Assembly: GCA_020632475.1 (NCBI GenBank)
Contig: JACKFM010000001.1
Location: forward strand, 620,001-684,000
Source of the DNA: Candidatus Omnitrophota bacterium
GTDB lineage: Bacteria > Omnitrophota > Omnitrophia > Omnitrophales > Aquincolibacteriaceae
DNA length: 64,000 bases
Reading direction: 5' to 3'
The translations under genes were made by a program, and so were the position numbers. Positions 9,956 through 18,461 of this stretch are shown in pieces. Within the stretch, counting starts at the first letter, position 1, and every line of letters starts with the position of its first letter. A model generated the notes under the pieces. The model saw nothing but the letters and a program-made list of their open reading frames with translations, did not search any database and was not told the DNA's origin.

Positions 9956-11327
9956 ACAAAGCCTTCCGTATAGAGCCTTTTTGCTATCCCTGACGCTCCT
10001 TTTTCTAACGTCATTATGGGGCTGCACGAACTCTCATTCTCCGTCCTATCCCGCCGACCGCATCAAGGAATCACTGCTTGAAATCTGCCGCAAGGAATAC
10101 GGGATCAATGAGCTGGAAGTCAAAATTGAAGATACCACCCTGGGTGTTTATTTTCCGCTGAGCTCTCTTTTTGCGGATGATTTAAAAGAGGCGATTAAAA
10201 GCGGGCAGGTCAATGATCTTGGAGGGCTTTTTCAACCGTCTCCCGAAGCCATTGATAAGATTGAGAACCTTTTATTTGCAATTTCACGTGTGATTTTAAG
10301 TACCGACCGCAAGATTGATTTTTATGTTTTACAGGTGACTGATATTGACAGTACCGGTCTTCAGCTTGTCTTAAAAGGATATATCGAGGATATTAAAAGG
10401 GTCCGGATCTGGGACATTTCGCGCGATGAATACCGCAAGAGAATTGTCCATGAACTCCATCTGAATCAGGCGGTTATCTGGCACCGTCCGGTGCGGCGCT
10501 TTTTTGAAGATCTTGAAAATCTTCCGATTGAAGACGTTCGCCAGAAATATTTTGGTGATACGCTGACAACCGCTGCGATCAAACGGCTCTTTTTTGAAAT
10601 TATTGCTCCCGAGGATCCTCGTGTAGCGCCGAAGATTAAATGGAATATTTTAAATATGCGGAGTATCGATCTGGACAAAAATGCGGCTGTGGTCTATGCA
10701 AAGGTCAGGCCGGTTTTAGATCAGCATGAAAAACTGGATTTAGTTAAAGAGGATCTTGAATATCTGTTTTTGTGTTCGATCCAGGACTCTGATTCTAAAA
10801 TTGTAAGGATCATCCCATTCCAATATAAGGATGCCAATGATGCCTGGACGAAGATTTCCTTTCCCAAAGAACTTCAGATAGAACAGAATCTTTCCGAATG
10901 GAAAGAAGAGTTCTATTTGGAACCCATGGATTTAGGGGATTTCCTGGCAGATCAATTGACCAGGCGTATGCAGGCGATTATCGGGACCGATGAGCGGATT
11001 CAAAATACATTTCGTGAATTGAAAATTGATTTTCTGTATTCCGGTATTTCGAATCCACCCAAATTTTCAGTGAATGTCCAGGCGAACCTTCGTGATCCCG
11101 CCGCCGAAGAGTTGGAGACATTATCTTCTCACGAAGATATGCTGTACGTCCTGGATTTGGCTTCGAAAGAATTTGTCAAACTTGTGAGAGGATATCAATT
11201 TGACGCGTATGATTATCTGACTTTAAATATTGCCAGTGAGCCCGTGCCGTGGATTTTTGATCGTGACCGGCTTGAATTGTTTCGCCGTAATAAGTTGGAC
11301 ATGCGGGGATTATTGACTCCGGTTTGA
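9945..11327 (+). CDS. Lipoprotein of unknown function, coupled to the FtsH-like protease gene
   Basis: The ATG at 9945 overlaps the protease gene by 11 bases in another frame, which implies translational coupling. An AGAAGG motif lies upstream. The product (460 residues) begins with a basic hydrophobic signal peptide ending in the lipobox LWGC. The remaining ~430 residues are mixed alpha/beta with no motif I recognise. The frame is also open upstream of this start, but only this Met gives a proper lipoprotein signal. By context it could be an adaptor or substrate of the neighbouring membrane protease; this is inference only. Confidence 0.7.
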   Translation: MPVRQSLPYRAFLLSLTLLFLTSLWGCTNSHSPSYPADRIKESLLEICRKEYGINELEVKIEDTTLGVYFPLSSLFADDLKEAIKSGQVNDLGGLFQPSPEAIDKIENLLFAISRVILSTDRKIDFYVLQVTDIDSTGLQLVLKGYIEDIKRVRIWDISRDEYRKRIVHELHLNQAVIWHRPVRRFFEDLENLPIEDVRQKYFGDTLTTAAIKRLFFEIIAPEDPRVAPKIKWNILNMRSIDLDKNAAVVYAKVRPVLDQHEKLDLVKEDLEYLFLCSIQDSDSKIVRIIPFQYKDANDAWTKISFPKELQIEQNLSEWKEEFYLEPMDLGDFLADQLTRRMQAIIGTDERIQNTFRELKIDFLYSGISNPPKFSVNVQANLRDPAAEELETLSSHEDMLYVLDLASKEFVKLVRGYQFDAYDYLTLNIASEPVPWIFDRDRLELFRRNKLDMRGLLTPV

Positions 11328-11422
11328 TGACCTCTTCAGCCTTCTGGACCGAGGACCTACCCTAATTTGTTGCAATTCAGCGGCTTCTCATCACGTGGCA
11401 TTTTTGCTATCATACACGACTT

Positions 11423-12211
11423 ATGCAAATTCTGACCGAAAGGCAAGAACGGATCCTGGATAAAACGATTCTTGCGCACATTGACAGTGCGCAGCCGGTG
11501 GGATCGCGTCTTCTGACCGAGGAATACTGTTTGGGTTATTCTCCGGCTACCATCCGCCACGAGATGGGGCGGCTCGAAGAAATGGGTTTTTTGAGACAGC
11601 CGCATATTTCAGCCGGACGTGTGCCGACCGACGACGGCTATCGTTATTATGTGGATTACTGTCTAAAACACCGGGATCGGACAGGTCGCGATTATTTTGA
11701 CCGGGAGACCTGCCGTTTTTTTGACGAATCGGAGGATGATGAAATTGACGCCTTTGCAGAAAAGGTTTCGGCCCTGATTGCTTCGGTTGCAGAAGAGGCC
11801 GGGCTTGTGGTCGTTCTTAAGAAAAAAGACGGAGTTCGAAAAAGACCATCCGGTTTGCATAAATGTTTTTTGCGCGGGACGACTTATTTTTTGGATAAAC
11901 CCGAATTTCACAATGTCGAAAAGATCAGACCTCTTTTTAGGGTTTTTGATCAAAAAGACGATTTAATGGATTGGATTACCCAAAGAACCTCCGCCGAAAA
12001 AGTGGTGGTGACCATCGGACATGAAAATGAACCGGAACCGCTGAGAGACTGTTCGGTTGTTTCAATGGCCTATGAGTTCCGCAACTCACGCCAGGGCTGT
12101 ATTGCCGTAATCGGACCACGTAGAATGCGTTATATGAAAAGTATTGCCTTAGTAGCTGAAATGACTCCGCTTGTGGGGCAGTGGATTGCAAAGAAGGAGT
12201 TTGTACAATGA
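11423..12211 (+). CDS. hrcA: Heat-inducible transcription repressor HrcA (short form)
   Basis: The first ~75 residues are the HrcA winged helix. It contains the family signatures QERILDKTI, GSRLLTEEY, SPATIRHEMGRLEEMG and AGRVPTDDGYRYYVD. At 262 residues the protein is clearly shorter than the usual ~340, and the C-terminal ligand/GroEL-responsive part is diverged. HrcA normally binds CIRCE operators (TTAGCACTC-N9-GAGTGCTAA). I see no CIRCE in the 95 bases upstream. The gene overlaps grpE by the ATGA tetranucleotide, giving an hrcA-grpE-dnaJ operon. Confidence 0.88.
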   Translation: MQILTERQERILDKTILAHIDSAQPVGSRLLTEEYCLGYSPATIRHEMGRLEEMGFLRQPHISAGRVPTDDGYRYYVDYCLKHRDRTGRDYFDRETCRFFDESEDDEIDAFAEKVSALIASVAEEAGLVVVLKKKDGVRKRPSGLHKCFLRGTTYFLDKPEFHNVEKIRPLFRVFDQKDDLMDWITQRTSAEKVVVTIGHENEPEPLRDCSVVSMAYEFRNSRQGCIAVIGPRRMRYMKSIALVAEMTPLVGQWIAKKEFVQ

Positions 12212-12810
12212 GTGACGAGAAAGAATCGTTTAATGCCGAAGAGAGTGAGGAAAAGGCTCCGGATGCCGGCGCCGGGGAACCCGTACAGAACGCCGAGAGC
12301 GTACAATCGGTGACCCTCACGGGGAAGGAGTTTGAAGAACTTCAAAAATCCGTCAGCGAAGCCGAAGCGTTGAGAGATAAATTGCTGCGCACAGTCGCCG
12401 ATTATGAAAATGCGAAAAAACGGCTTGCGCGTGAACGGGATGATTATGTCCGGATTAAACAGGAAAACCTGATTATGGGGCTGTTGCCGGTGATCGATAA
12501 TTTAGAACGCGCCGTGGCGCATGCCGACAGTGACAGCAAAGGAATCGTAACCGGAGTCCAGATGGTTCTTAAGCAGTTTATGGAATCTTTAAAAAGCCAT
12601 GGGGTGGAAAAACTAGAAACTGTCGGTAAGGATTTTGATCCCCACCTGCATGAGGCGATTGCCTACGTCAAAGAAGAAGGGCGTGATCATGAAATCATTG
12701 ATGAAATCGAAGCCGGTTATAAACTTGGAGACCGGCTTTTAAGAGCCGCAAAAGTCCGCGTGAGAATTCATGACCAGGCCGAAAAAAGTGACAATGCCGA
12801 GGAAGCGTAG
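12208..12810 (+). CDS. grpE: Nucleotide exchange factor GrpE
   Basis: GrpE drives ADP release from DnaK. The 200-residue protein has a disordered acidic N-terminus, a long coiled coil and the C-terminal beta-domain signature GVEKLETVGKDFDPHLHEA. It ends with a GYKLGDRLLRAAKVRV segment. The ATG at 12208 overlaps the hrcA stop and has AAGGAG seven bases upstream, so an earlier in-frame ATG at 12181 is rejected. dnaK is not between grpE and dnaJ and is not elsewhere in the window. Confidence 0.96.
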   Translation: MSDEKESFNAEESEEKAPDAGAGEPVQNAESVQSVTLTGKEFEELQKSVSEAEALRDKLLRTVADYENAKKRLARERDDYVRIKQENLIMGLLPVIDNLERAVAHADSDSKGIVTGVQMVLKQFMESLKSHGVEKLETVGKDFDPHLHEAIAYVKEEGRDHEIIDEIEAGYKLGDRLLRAAKVRVRIHDQAEKSDNAEEA

Positions 12811-12874
12811 TCATTATTAAACCTGCTTCCGGCAATTGTCTGAATTTTGAGATTAACCCTAGGGATTTTAGAGA

Positions 12875-13988
12875 ATGGCACAAAAAAGAGATTACTATGA
12901 AGTTTTAGGCGTTGAGCGTACGGCCGGCGCCGAGGAAATTAAAAAATCCTACCGTAAACTGGCGATGCAGAATCATCCGGATCGTAATCCGGGTAATCAA
13001 GAAGCTGAGGAACGCTTTAAAGAGGCTGCTGAAGCTTATGCGGTTTTAAGTGACGCGGAAAAGCGTGCCCAATATGATCAGTTTGGACATTCAATGGGCG
13101 GACGCGGTTTTCAGGGATTTGAAGGTTTTGAGGATTCTTTTCGCGGATTCGGAGATATTTTTGGGGATATTTTTGAGGATTTTTTCGGAGGCGGGACCGG
13201 AGGCCGTCGCGGCAGAAGCCGTGTCCGGCGGGGAAGTGACCTGGAGCTGCGCTTAGAAATTACCCTTGAAGAGGTCTTGAAAGGCAAACAGACCGAAATA
13301 GAAGTTCCCAGGCAGGAACTCTGCGGCGACTGTCAGGGGTCCGGAGCTGCACCCGGTTCTAAAAAAGCCGTTTGTAAAGATTGCGGGGGCCATGGTGAAG
13401 TTCGGGTCTCCCAAGGTTTTTTCACTTTGCGTCAGACTTGTCCGTCATGTCGTGGTGAAGGCGAAAAAGTGGAGAATGCCTGCAGTGCCTGTCATGGAGT
13501 TTGCTGCAAAAGCTGGTCCGTAAATTGTAACTCAAGGTCCTGCCGGGCGTTGAATCAGGAATGGCTTAAGATGACTGGTGAAGGCGTGCTGGTGACAGCG
13601 GCGGCCCCCGGGGAGATCTCATATCTGTCATGGTCAAAGACCATAAACATTTTACGTAAAGCTGAAAAACCTGGCCAGGAAGCTCCTGGTTCCTATGCTA
13701 TGATGGCCCTGGAGGAGTTGCAGGTTGAGACATTAACTGGTACCGTTGAGTTGAATGTTCCGGCAGGAACGCCTTCGGGTGAAATTTAAAGATTAAAGCC
13801 GAAGGGCTGCCGCATATTCAAAATGCCTCCGTCTGAGGGGACCTTTATGCGTGTCGATGTGGATGTTCCAAGAAGTTGACTGAGGCCGAAAAGAAATCCT
13901 CAAAGAATATGCCAAACCCAGGCATGAAAAAAAATACAGACAAAGAAAAAGCTTCTTCGAACATCTTAAAGAATCCTTTAAAAGGTAA
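12875..13988 (+). pseudogene. dnaJ: Chaperone DnaJ, frameshifted after the zinc domain
   Basis: Residues 1-205 are a normal DnaJ. They comprise a J domain with HPD at 34-36, a Gly/Phe-rich linker to about 120, and CxxCxGxG zinc repeats starting at Cys150, Cys167 and Cys189. The fourth repeat (CSACHG, from Cys203) breaks at about 13505. After that, the expected C-terminal peptides appear in alternating frames: LVRK, MTGEG, a KDHKHF-like piece, VELNVPAGTPSGE, MRVDVDVP and finally FFEHLKESFKR ending at 13988. The continuous frame closes early at 13789. As written the protein would lack its substrate-binding domains. Either the gene is truly broken or the sequence here carries indel errors, like the following four genes. 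Confidence 0.85.
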
Positions 13989-14092
13989 GTAATTCATCAA
14001 AAGCCTTTAATATTTGTTCTTTTTAAAATGCACAAGAACTCATAGGCTGTTGCGCTTAGAATATATCAGCGATCAATAAAGGAGCTGTTTTG

Positions 14093-14461
14093 TACGCCAT
14101 ATTTAGTTGGGTTTCTTTTATCAGCTATAGCGTTTTTTGTCTTGTATACCTCTTTGATCCGGGCCCAGTATTCCTGTATATTGTTTTAGAGGTCAACGAT
14201 AAACTGTTGCATGCGGGGGCTTATTTTCGTTCTGTTTCTATTCTCGGTGAATGCTTTTCTGTAGACCGTTCACGCATTCGCAAGTAATGCCTGGATTTAT
14301 GCTTTGTCTATTGTCTTTTGATGGGGTGGCCACAGAGATGCTTCAGGCCTATTCGGCCGGAGAACCCGATGCTGCTGGATCTTCTGGCCGACGGCCTGGG
14401 TATTGTTCTGGCCACAGGGTTTATGCCGTTTATGCAGCATCAGTACCGCCGCCCGCCCTGA
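14093..14461 (+). pseudogene. VanZ-family membrane protein, frameshifted remnant
   Basis: Translations in changing frames give VNDKLLHAGAY, then GVATEMLQAYSAG, then LADGLGIVLATGF, ending QHQYRRPP at the TGA 14459-14461. This order (DKLLHxxAY, then E-x-x-Q, then D-x-x-A-D-x-x-G) is the VanZ-like family pattern. At least three frame changes are needed, so no full-length product is possible as written. The exact start is uncertain. A GGAG-type ribosome site lies just before 14093. Confidence 0.6.
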
Positions 14462-14464
14462 ACT

Positions 14465-14880
14465 GTGTTAAAAGAATCCTATGAAATACTTGATTTTGAA
14501 TACCGGGTGCGCTATGGGGATACCGATAAGATGGGATTACCATTATGCCAATTATTTTGTCTGGTTTGAAGGCCCGACAGAGTATTTTGGTTTCATTAAC
14601 CTGCTGTATACCGAATGCAAAAAAGAGGTTTACCTGCCCGCGTCATCGATACCAGGTTCATTATTACGCCCCAGCAATCTATGATGACTTGGTGGTTGTC
14701 CGCACCAGTGTCAGCCGGATCAGGACCAGCGCGATTCATTTTGAGTATATTGTTTTTAACAAAGAAACCCGGAAAGCTGGTTACGAACATCGGTTCATGT
14801 TTTGTCGATAACGATGCGTCCTGTCCGGGCCCCTGAAGAAAATTCCAAACCAGGTTCAGATTCATGCTGCTTTAAATTAA
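14465..14880 (+). pseudogene. YbgC-like acyl-CoA thioesterase, frameshifted
   Basis: From the GTG at 14465 the frame reads EYRVRYGDTDKMG, the hotdog thioesterase motif with its catalytic Asp. It then slips. HYANYFVWFE, PAIYDDLVVVRTSVSRIRTSAIHFEY, LVTNIGSCFVD and KIPNQVQIHAALN follow in other frames and end at TAA 14880. The full set of pieces matches a ~138-residue 4-hydroxybenzoyl-CoA/YbgC-type thioesterase. Conserved peptides with small indels between them look like recent breakage or sequence error rather than ancient decay. Confidence 0.75.
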
Positions 14881-14921
14881 TCTGAAAAACTGAAAAACAT
14901 TCACAAGACCTTCTTTTTTAT

Positions 14922-14949
14922 TTGACCATCCTTTTTTCCGTGATATAAT
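14922..14949 (+). promoter_or_regulatory. Sigma70-type promoter for gpsA
   Basis: TTGACC (14922-14927), a 16-base spacer and a perfect TATAAT (14944-14949) lie 51 bases before the gpsA start. It remains a good promoter although the gene behind it is frameshifted. Confidence 0.55.
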
Positions 14950-15000
14950 ACTCGCTTCTAGCCCTTGACTGATAAGGGTTTTCGCGGAGTCAGACAAAAA

Positions 15001-16040
15001 ATGAAACAAAAAAAAACAGTCACGATTTAGGTGATGGGGGATTTGGAACAGCCCTTGCAGTGGTCAACTCGCGGCGGGGAAATGATGTTCTGCTCTGTCC
15101 GTTTTTCCTGAAATATGCCCAACAGCTCAAGTCGAAAAGAGAAAATATAAAATTTCTTCCCGGCGTAGCTCTCGGAGGATATTGGTATTAATTTCCACAT
15201 CGAAGAAGCGCTTGCCTTTCAGCCACACTTCATTATTCTTGCGATTCCTGCACTCCAATTTTAAGAATGTCCTGCATAAAGCGAAAGAGAATTTGATCTT
15301 CAAGACAAAATTTTGTCATGTGGCCAAAGGATTGAAAAAGAAAACAGGTCAATTGCCTTCGCCAAAATTATAAAATCTATATTAGGTGAGAATGCCCATG
15401 TGGCGCACTTTCAGGGCCTTCCCATGCTGAAGAGGTCGCAAGGAATATGCCATCGCTGGTAGGTGATTGCATCCGAAGAGCACGCCGTGGCTAAAGAGAT
15501 TCAGGAGACCATCGGAGACACCTATTTCCGGGTTTATGTTCAGACCGATGTGGTCGGGGTTGAATATGCGGTGCGGCTTCTTTAAAGAATGTGATCGCAA
15601 TTGCGGCTTCGAATCTGCGACTTGGATTTACTTCGAGACAATACAAAGCCGATCTTTTGTCACGCGGGTTGCTTGAAATGGCCAGGTTTGGCATCCGTTT
15701 TGGAGCTAATCCGAATACTTTTTGGTCTCGGAATGGGGGATTTAGCACAACCTGTTTTTCGAATCACGGACGGAATCTGAGAGTGGGCAGGAGCTGGCTC
15801 CAGGAAAAAGTAAAAGAAATTTCAGCAGCATGGAGATGGTGGCTGAAGGAGTTCACACAGCCGGAGGGCTTTGTATGAACTGTCCAGTGAGAGAACATTG
15901 AACTTCCGATTATTAAATGGAAGTTTATAAGGTTCTTCTTTGAGGATAAGTATCCTAAACAAAGCCGTAATTGATCTTTTGAAACTCGTGATGCGCAGGA
16001 TGAACAGCTGGTCGTTAAGGGAAATGACTACATTAAGTAA
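15001..16040 (+). pseudogene. gpsA: NAD(P)-dependent glycerol-3-phosphate dehydrogenase, frameshifted
   Basis: GpsA makes sn-glycerol-3-phosphate for phospholipids. From ATG 15001 the Rossmann motif GDGGFGTALAVV can be read after one missing base. Later pieces in other frames include FLPGVAL, EEALAFQPHFIILAIPAL, ASEEHAVAKEI, TYFRVYVQTDVVGVEY, LLSRGLLEMARFGIRFGA, PIIK and QDEQLVVKGNDYIK, the last ending at TAA 16038-16040. The pieces cover the whole normal length (~335-345 residues) and are well conserved, but more than six frame changes interrupt them. GpsA is normally essential unless another glycerol-3-phosphate source exists. Confidence 0.85.
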
Positions 16041-16063
16041 AATGAATTGAAAAGGAGGACAGA

Positions 16064-16321
16064 ATGACAAAAGGTGAACTTAAGCGAAGCAATTGCGAAA
16101 AAAAGTTGAAGTTTCAAAAGCAAAGCCGCGGAGATCGTCAATGCCACATTTGATGCGATTACCGCATCTTTGAAAAAGTTTCTCTGATTGCTCGGAAATT
16201 TCTTCCGTCAAACAGAGAGGCCCGTAGCTGTAATCCGCAGACCGGACAGTCGATCACAATTAAGGCCCGCAAGGTTCCAGCTTTTTCAGCAGGAGCGGAG
16301 CTTAAAAAAGCTGTCCGTTAA
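16064..16321 (+). pseudogene. HU-family DNA-binding protein, frameshifted upstream paralogue
   Basis: AAAGGAGG precedes ATG 16064, and the gene starts like the intact HU gene that follows. Pieces in different frames read VSKAKAAEIVNATFDAI, VSLI, NPQTGQSITIKARKVPAFSAGAELKKAV, ending at TAA 16319-16321. Bases encoding the GKK turn before VSLIG are missing. Many differences from the downstream copy are synonymous, so this is a diverged paralogue that was under selection until recently, or an intact gene with sequence errors. It is not a fresh duplicate. Confidence 0.8.
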
Positions 16322-16374
16322 AGAGTTTTAAACTAAAAAGAAGTAAATTAAACTAAAAATGAGGGGATGAAACA

Positions 16375-16650
16375 ATGAATAAAGGTGAACTTGTCGAAGC
16401 CGTAGCAAAAAGCACTGAACTTTCCAAATCAAAAGCCGCTGAAGCCGTTAATGCCGCTTTTGATGCCATCAAAGCATCACTTAAAAAAGGTAAGAAAGTT
16501 TCTTTGATTGGTTTTGGAAATTTTTCCGTGAAACAGAGAAAAGCCCGTAAAGGCCGTAATCCGCAGACCGGGCAGTCCATTACGATTAAAGCCCGTAAAG
16601 TGCCTGCTTTTTCAGCTGGTGCCGAACTTAAAAAAGCGGTTCAGAAGTAA
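16375..16650 (+). CDS. HU family DNA-binding protein
   Basis: This 91-residue histone-like protein bends and compacts DNA as a dimer. It matches HU throughout: MNKGELVEAVA, the dimer core, GFGNFSVKQRKARKGRNPQTG with the DNA-binding arm (RNPQTG), and KVPAFSAGAELKKAV. Length is normal. A GAGGGG run precedes the ATG. It is the first clean gene after the frameshifted block and is followed by a strong terminator. The 54 bases between the two HU genes show no promoter, so they may share a transcript. Confidence 0.97.
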   Translation: MNKGELVEAVAKSTELSKSKAAEAVNAAFDAIKASLKKGKKVSLIGFGNFSVKQRKARKGRNPQTGQSITIKARKVPAFSAGAELKKAVQK

Positions 16651-16671
16651 TTTTTACGGATGACCTGTTTT

Positions 16672-16710
16672 AAAAACCCGTCTTCGCAAAAAAGCGAAGG
16701 CGGGTTTTTT
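16672..16710 (+). terminator. Rho-independent terminator after HU
   Basis: Arms AAACCCGTCTTCGC and GCGAAGGCGGGTTT pair around an A-rich loop and end in a T tract. This closes the HU transcript. Confidence 0.9.
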
Positions 16711-16750
16711 ATGTTCGGACTCATTCCATTCAATGGTAAGATATAAAAAT

Positions 16751-18043
16751 ATGGCTGATCAGAAGATAAACCCCTGTACGATGCCTGTCCTTAAACAGCT
16801 GCATCAACTCTTTTTAGCACACCGTAAAATAGGAGCCGTACTTATTCTGGCTTTTCTGATCGGGCTCTCATGCTCGGTGGTTTACCGTGGAGCCATTTCA
16901 GAAGCCAAGCGCAGCGATGCAACCGTTTTTATGACCGCTGCTCAGGCACTTCATGACGGGGCAAACATTTATGAGGTGACCAATCACCGCAATTGGAATT
17001 ATGTTTATACGCCTCTTCTGGCTGTTTTGATGATGCCTTTCACCGGGCTTCCGCTGGCGGTGACTCTCTTCCTGTGGTACCTGCTGTCGATCGCCGCACT
17101 TATCGGAACTATTAAGCTCTCGTACCGTCTTTTTTCGGATAATCCGTGTATTCATGCAGCTGTTTTTGCCGCAACGATTTTTTCGATACCGCTGTTTTTG
17201 GATACCCTGGCCAGAGGACAGTTGGGTGTTTTGGTCCTTTTTTTTGCCACGGCTGTTTTCTATCTTTACCGTTTTCAAAAGCCTTGGCAGGCAGGCATTC
17301 TCCTGTCTTTTATCGTTGTTCTTAAGACGACTCCCTTGGCAGTTTTGTTTTTTTACTTTCTATTCAAAAAAGAATGGAAAATTGTTGCCGCTTCGATTCT
17401 TGGCGGATTGTTTTTTTTACTGGTCCTGCCGTCGACTGTAATCGGTTTTAAACAAAATTGGCTTTATCTCTTGCAATGGCGGGAAATCCTGCATAATGCT
17501 GTTTTTGATATTTCGCATACGGGGCAGTTGTGGAGACAATTAATGACCCCGTTTGCTGATGATAACCAGTCTTTTTATGCAGCCCTATCCAGGTGGGTAT
17601 GGCGAACGGATGAGTCGATGATCGGACATGCCAATACGCAGATCCGACAGATTGTTTCAGCTCTGGGCGTGGTCTCACTGATTACAGTTTTTTTTATGAT
17701 CCGAAGAAATTGTCATGACCGTTCTATTAAACAGGAAGCACTGGAATATGCCGTTTTCCCTATGATTATGCTTCTGATTTCACCGGTTTCTGAGATGCAC
17801 CATTTTACGGTGGTTTATCTGTTATACCTGATCATGTTTCTCATTCAGAATGATTTCAAACCGGGGAGTCCTTCTTATTTTGTTTGTATGGCGATGATTT
17901 TAATCGGCGGTTTTTCATATTTAACCGGACTTATTTCGGATGAAGCAGCCTACTGGGGAACCCCCGTTGTCGGCTTGGGGCTTTTGTGGATTTATGCGAT
18001 TATCTGTGGTTATCACCGGCCTAAGGCTGTCCCCCTCATTTAA
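16751..18043 (+). CDS. GT87 (DUF2029) family glycosyltransferase, integral membrane
   Basis: The product (430 residues) has about ten hydrophobic helices. An early loop carries the DATVFMTAAQALHDGANIYE motif, which fits the D-x-x-x-Y pattern typical of GT87 alpha-mannosyltransferases, and YTPLLAVLMMP follows. Such enzymes use polyprenyl-phosphate sugars at the periplasmic face to build glycolipids or glycans. The acceptor here is unknown. The chosen start is MADQKI at 16751; an earlier ATG at 16733 lies in frame. The gene stands alone after the HU terminator. Confidence 0.75.
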   Translation: MADQKINPCTMPVLKQLHQLFLAHRKIGAVLILAFLIGLSCSVVYRGAISEAKRSDATVFMTAAQALHDGANIYEVTNHRNWNYVYTPLLAVLMMPFTGLPLAVTLFLWYLLSIAALIGTIKLSYRLFSDNPCIHAAVFAATIFSIPLFLDTLARGQLGVLVLFFATAVFYLYRFQKPWQAGILLSFIVVLKTTPLAVLFFYFLFKKEWKIVAASILGGLFFLLVLPSTVIGFKQNWLYLLQWREILHNAVFDISHTGQLWRQLMTPFADDNQSFYAALSRWVWRTDESMIGHANTQIRQIVSALGVVSLITVFFMIRRNCHDRSIKQEALEYAVFPMIMLLISPVSEMHHFTVVYLLYLIMFLIQNDFKPGSPSYFVCMAMILIGGFSYLTGLISDEAAYWGTPVVGLGLLWIYAIICGYHRPKAVPLI

Positions 18044-18219
18044 ACTTCAAAAAAGTAGCCAATTTTCATGACAATCGGTCCGGAATTTGTTAGACTAGCG
18101 CACTTTTTATGCGGGTCCCCGTCCTATTACCTTAAGACCGCATAAAGATTACCTAATTACCCCGTGTATGATCTTAAAATTGGGATTATCCGTTTGTAGA
18201 TTAATACACAGTAGTAAAT

Positions 18220-18297
18220 CGGGATGTAGCGCAGCCTGGATAGCGCACACGCTTGGGGTGCGTGGGGTCGGAGGTTCAAATCCTCTCATCCCGACCA
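18220..18297 (+). tRNA. tRNA-Pro (anticodon GGG)
   Basis: Acceptor stem CGGGATG pairs with CATCCCG, followed by discriminator A and an encoded CCA. The anticodon arm is CACGC-TTGGGGT-GCGTG, giving anticodon GGG. The T arm is GGAGG-TTCAAAT-CCTCT. All four arms fold. The last 21 bases of the gene plus three more are repeated exactly 100 bp downstream. Confidence 0.96.
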
Positions 18298-18400
18298 ATT
18301 TTTGAGATGAAGGATTTTGCTGTAGGGGAATGTCCAAATTCCCCACAGCAAGGGTGCCGTCGCATTGGCGACGGTGCAAATCCTCTCATCCCGACCAATT
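18277..18400. repeat. 24-bp direct repeat of the tRNA-Pro 3' end
   Basis: Bases 18277-18300 (CAAATCCTCTCATCCCGACC...) recur identically at 18377-18400. Between them lie two hairpins, at 18318-18350 and 18356-18375. A duplicated tRNA 3' end is the usual footprint of site-specific integration, so this may be an attachment-site scar. A decayed second tRNA or a local duplication are alternatives. No integrase is nearby. Confidence 0.6.
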
Positions 18401-18401
18401 A

Positions 18402-18440
18402 AAAAAGGAGTCAATGACTTAGAGTCGTTGACTCCTTTTT
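18402..18440 (+). terminator. Terminator downstream of tRNA-Pro
   Basis: AAAAAGGAGTCAA pairs with TTGACTCCTTTTT around a short loop and is followed by a T-rich run. It ends the tRNA transcript just before the HD-hydrolase gene. Confidence 0.85.
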
Positions 18441-18461
18441 GTTTTTTATTTATTCTGGCCT

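Noticed and set aside
12181..12207. Earlier grpE start
   Set aside because: It lies inside hrcA and lacks an RBS, while ATG 12208 has AAGGAG and overlaps the hrcA stop.
14090..14865. Several short novel genes in the 14-15 kb region
   Set aside because: The short frames are fragments of frameshifted VanZ-like and thioesterase genes, not independent proteins.
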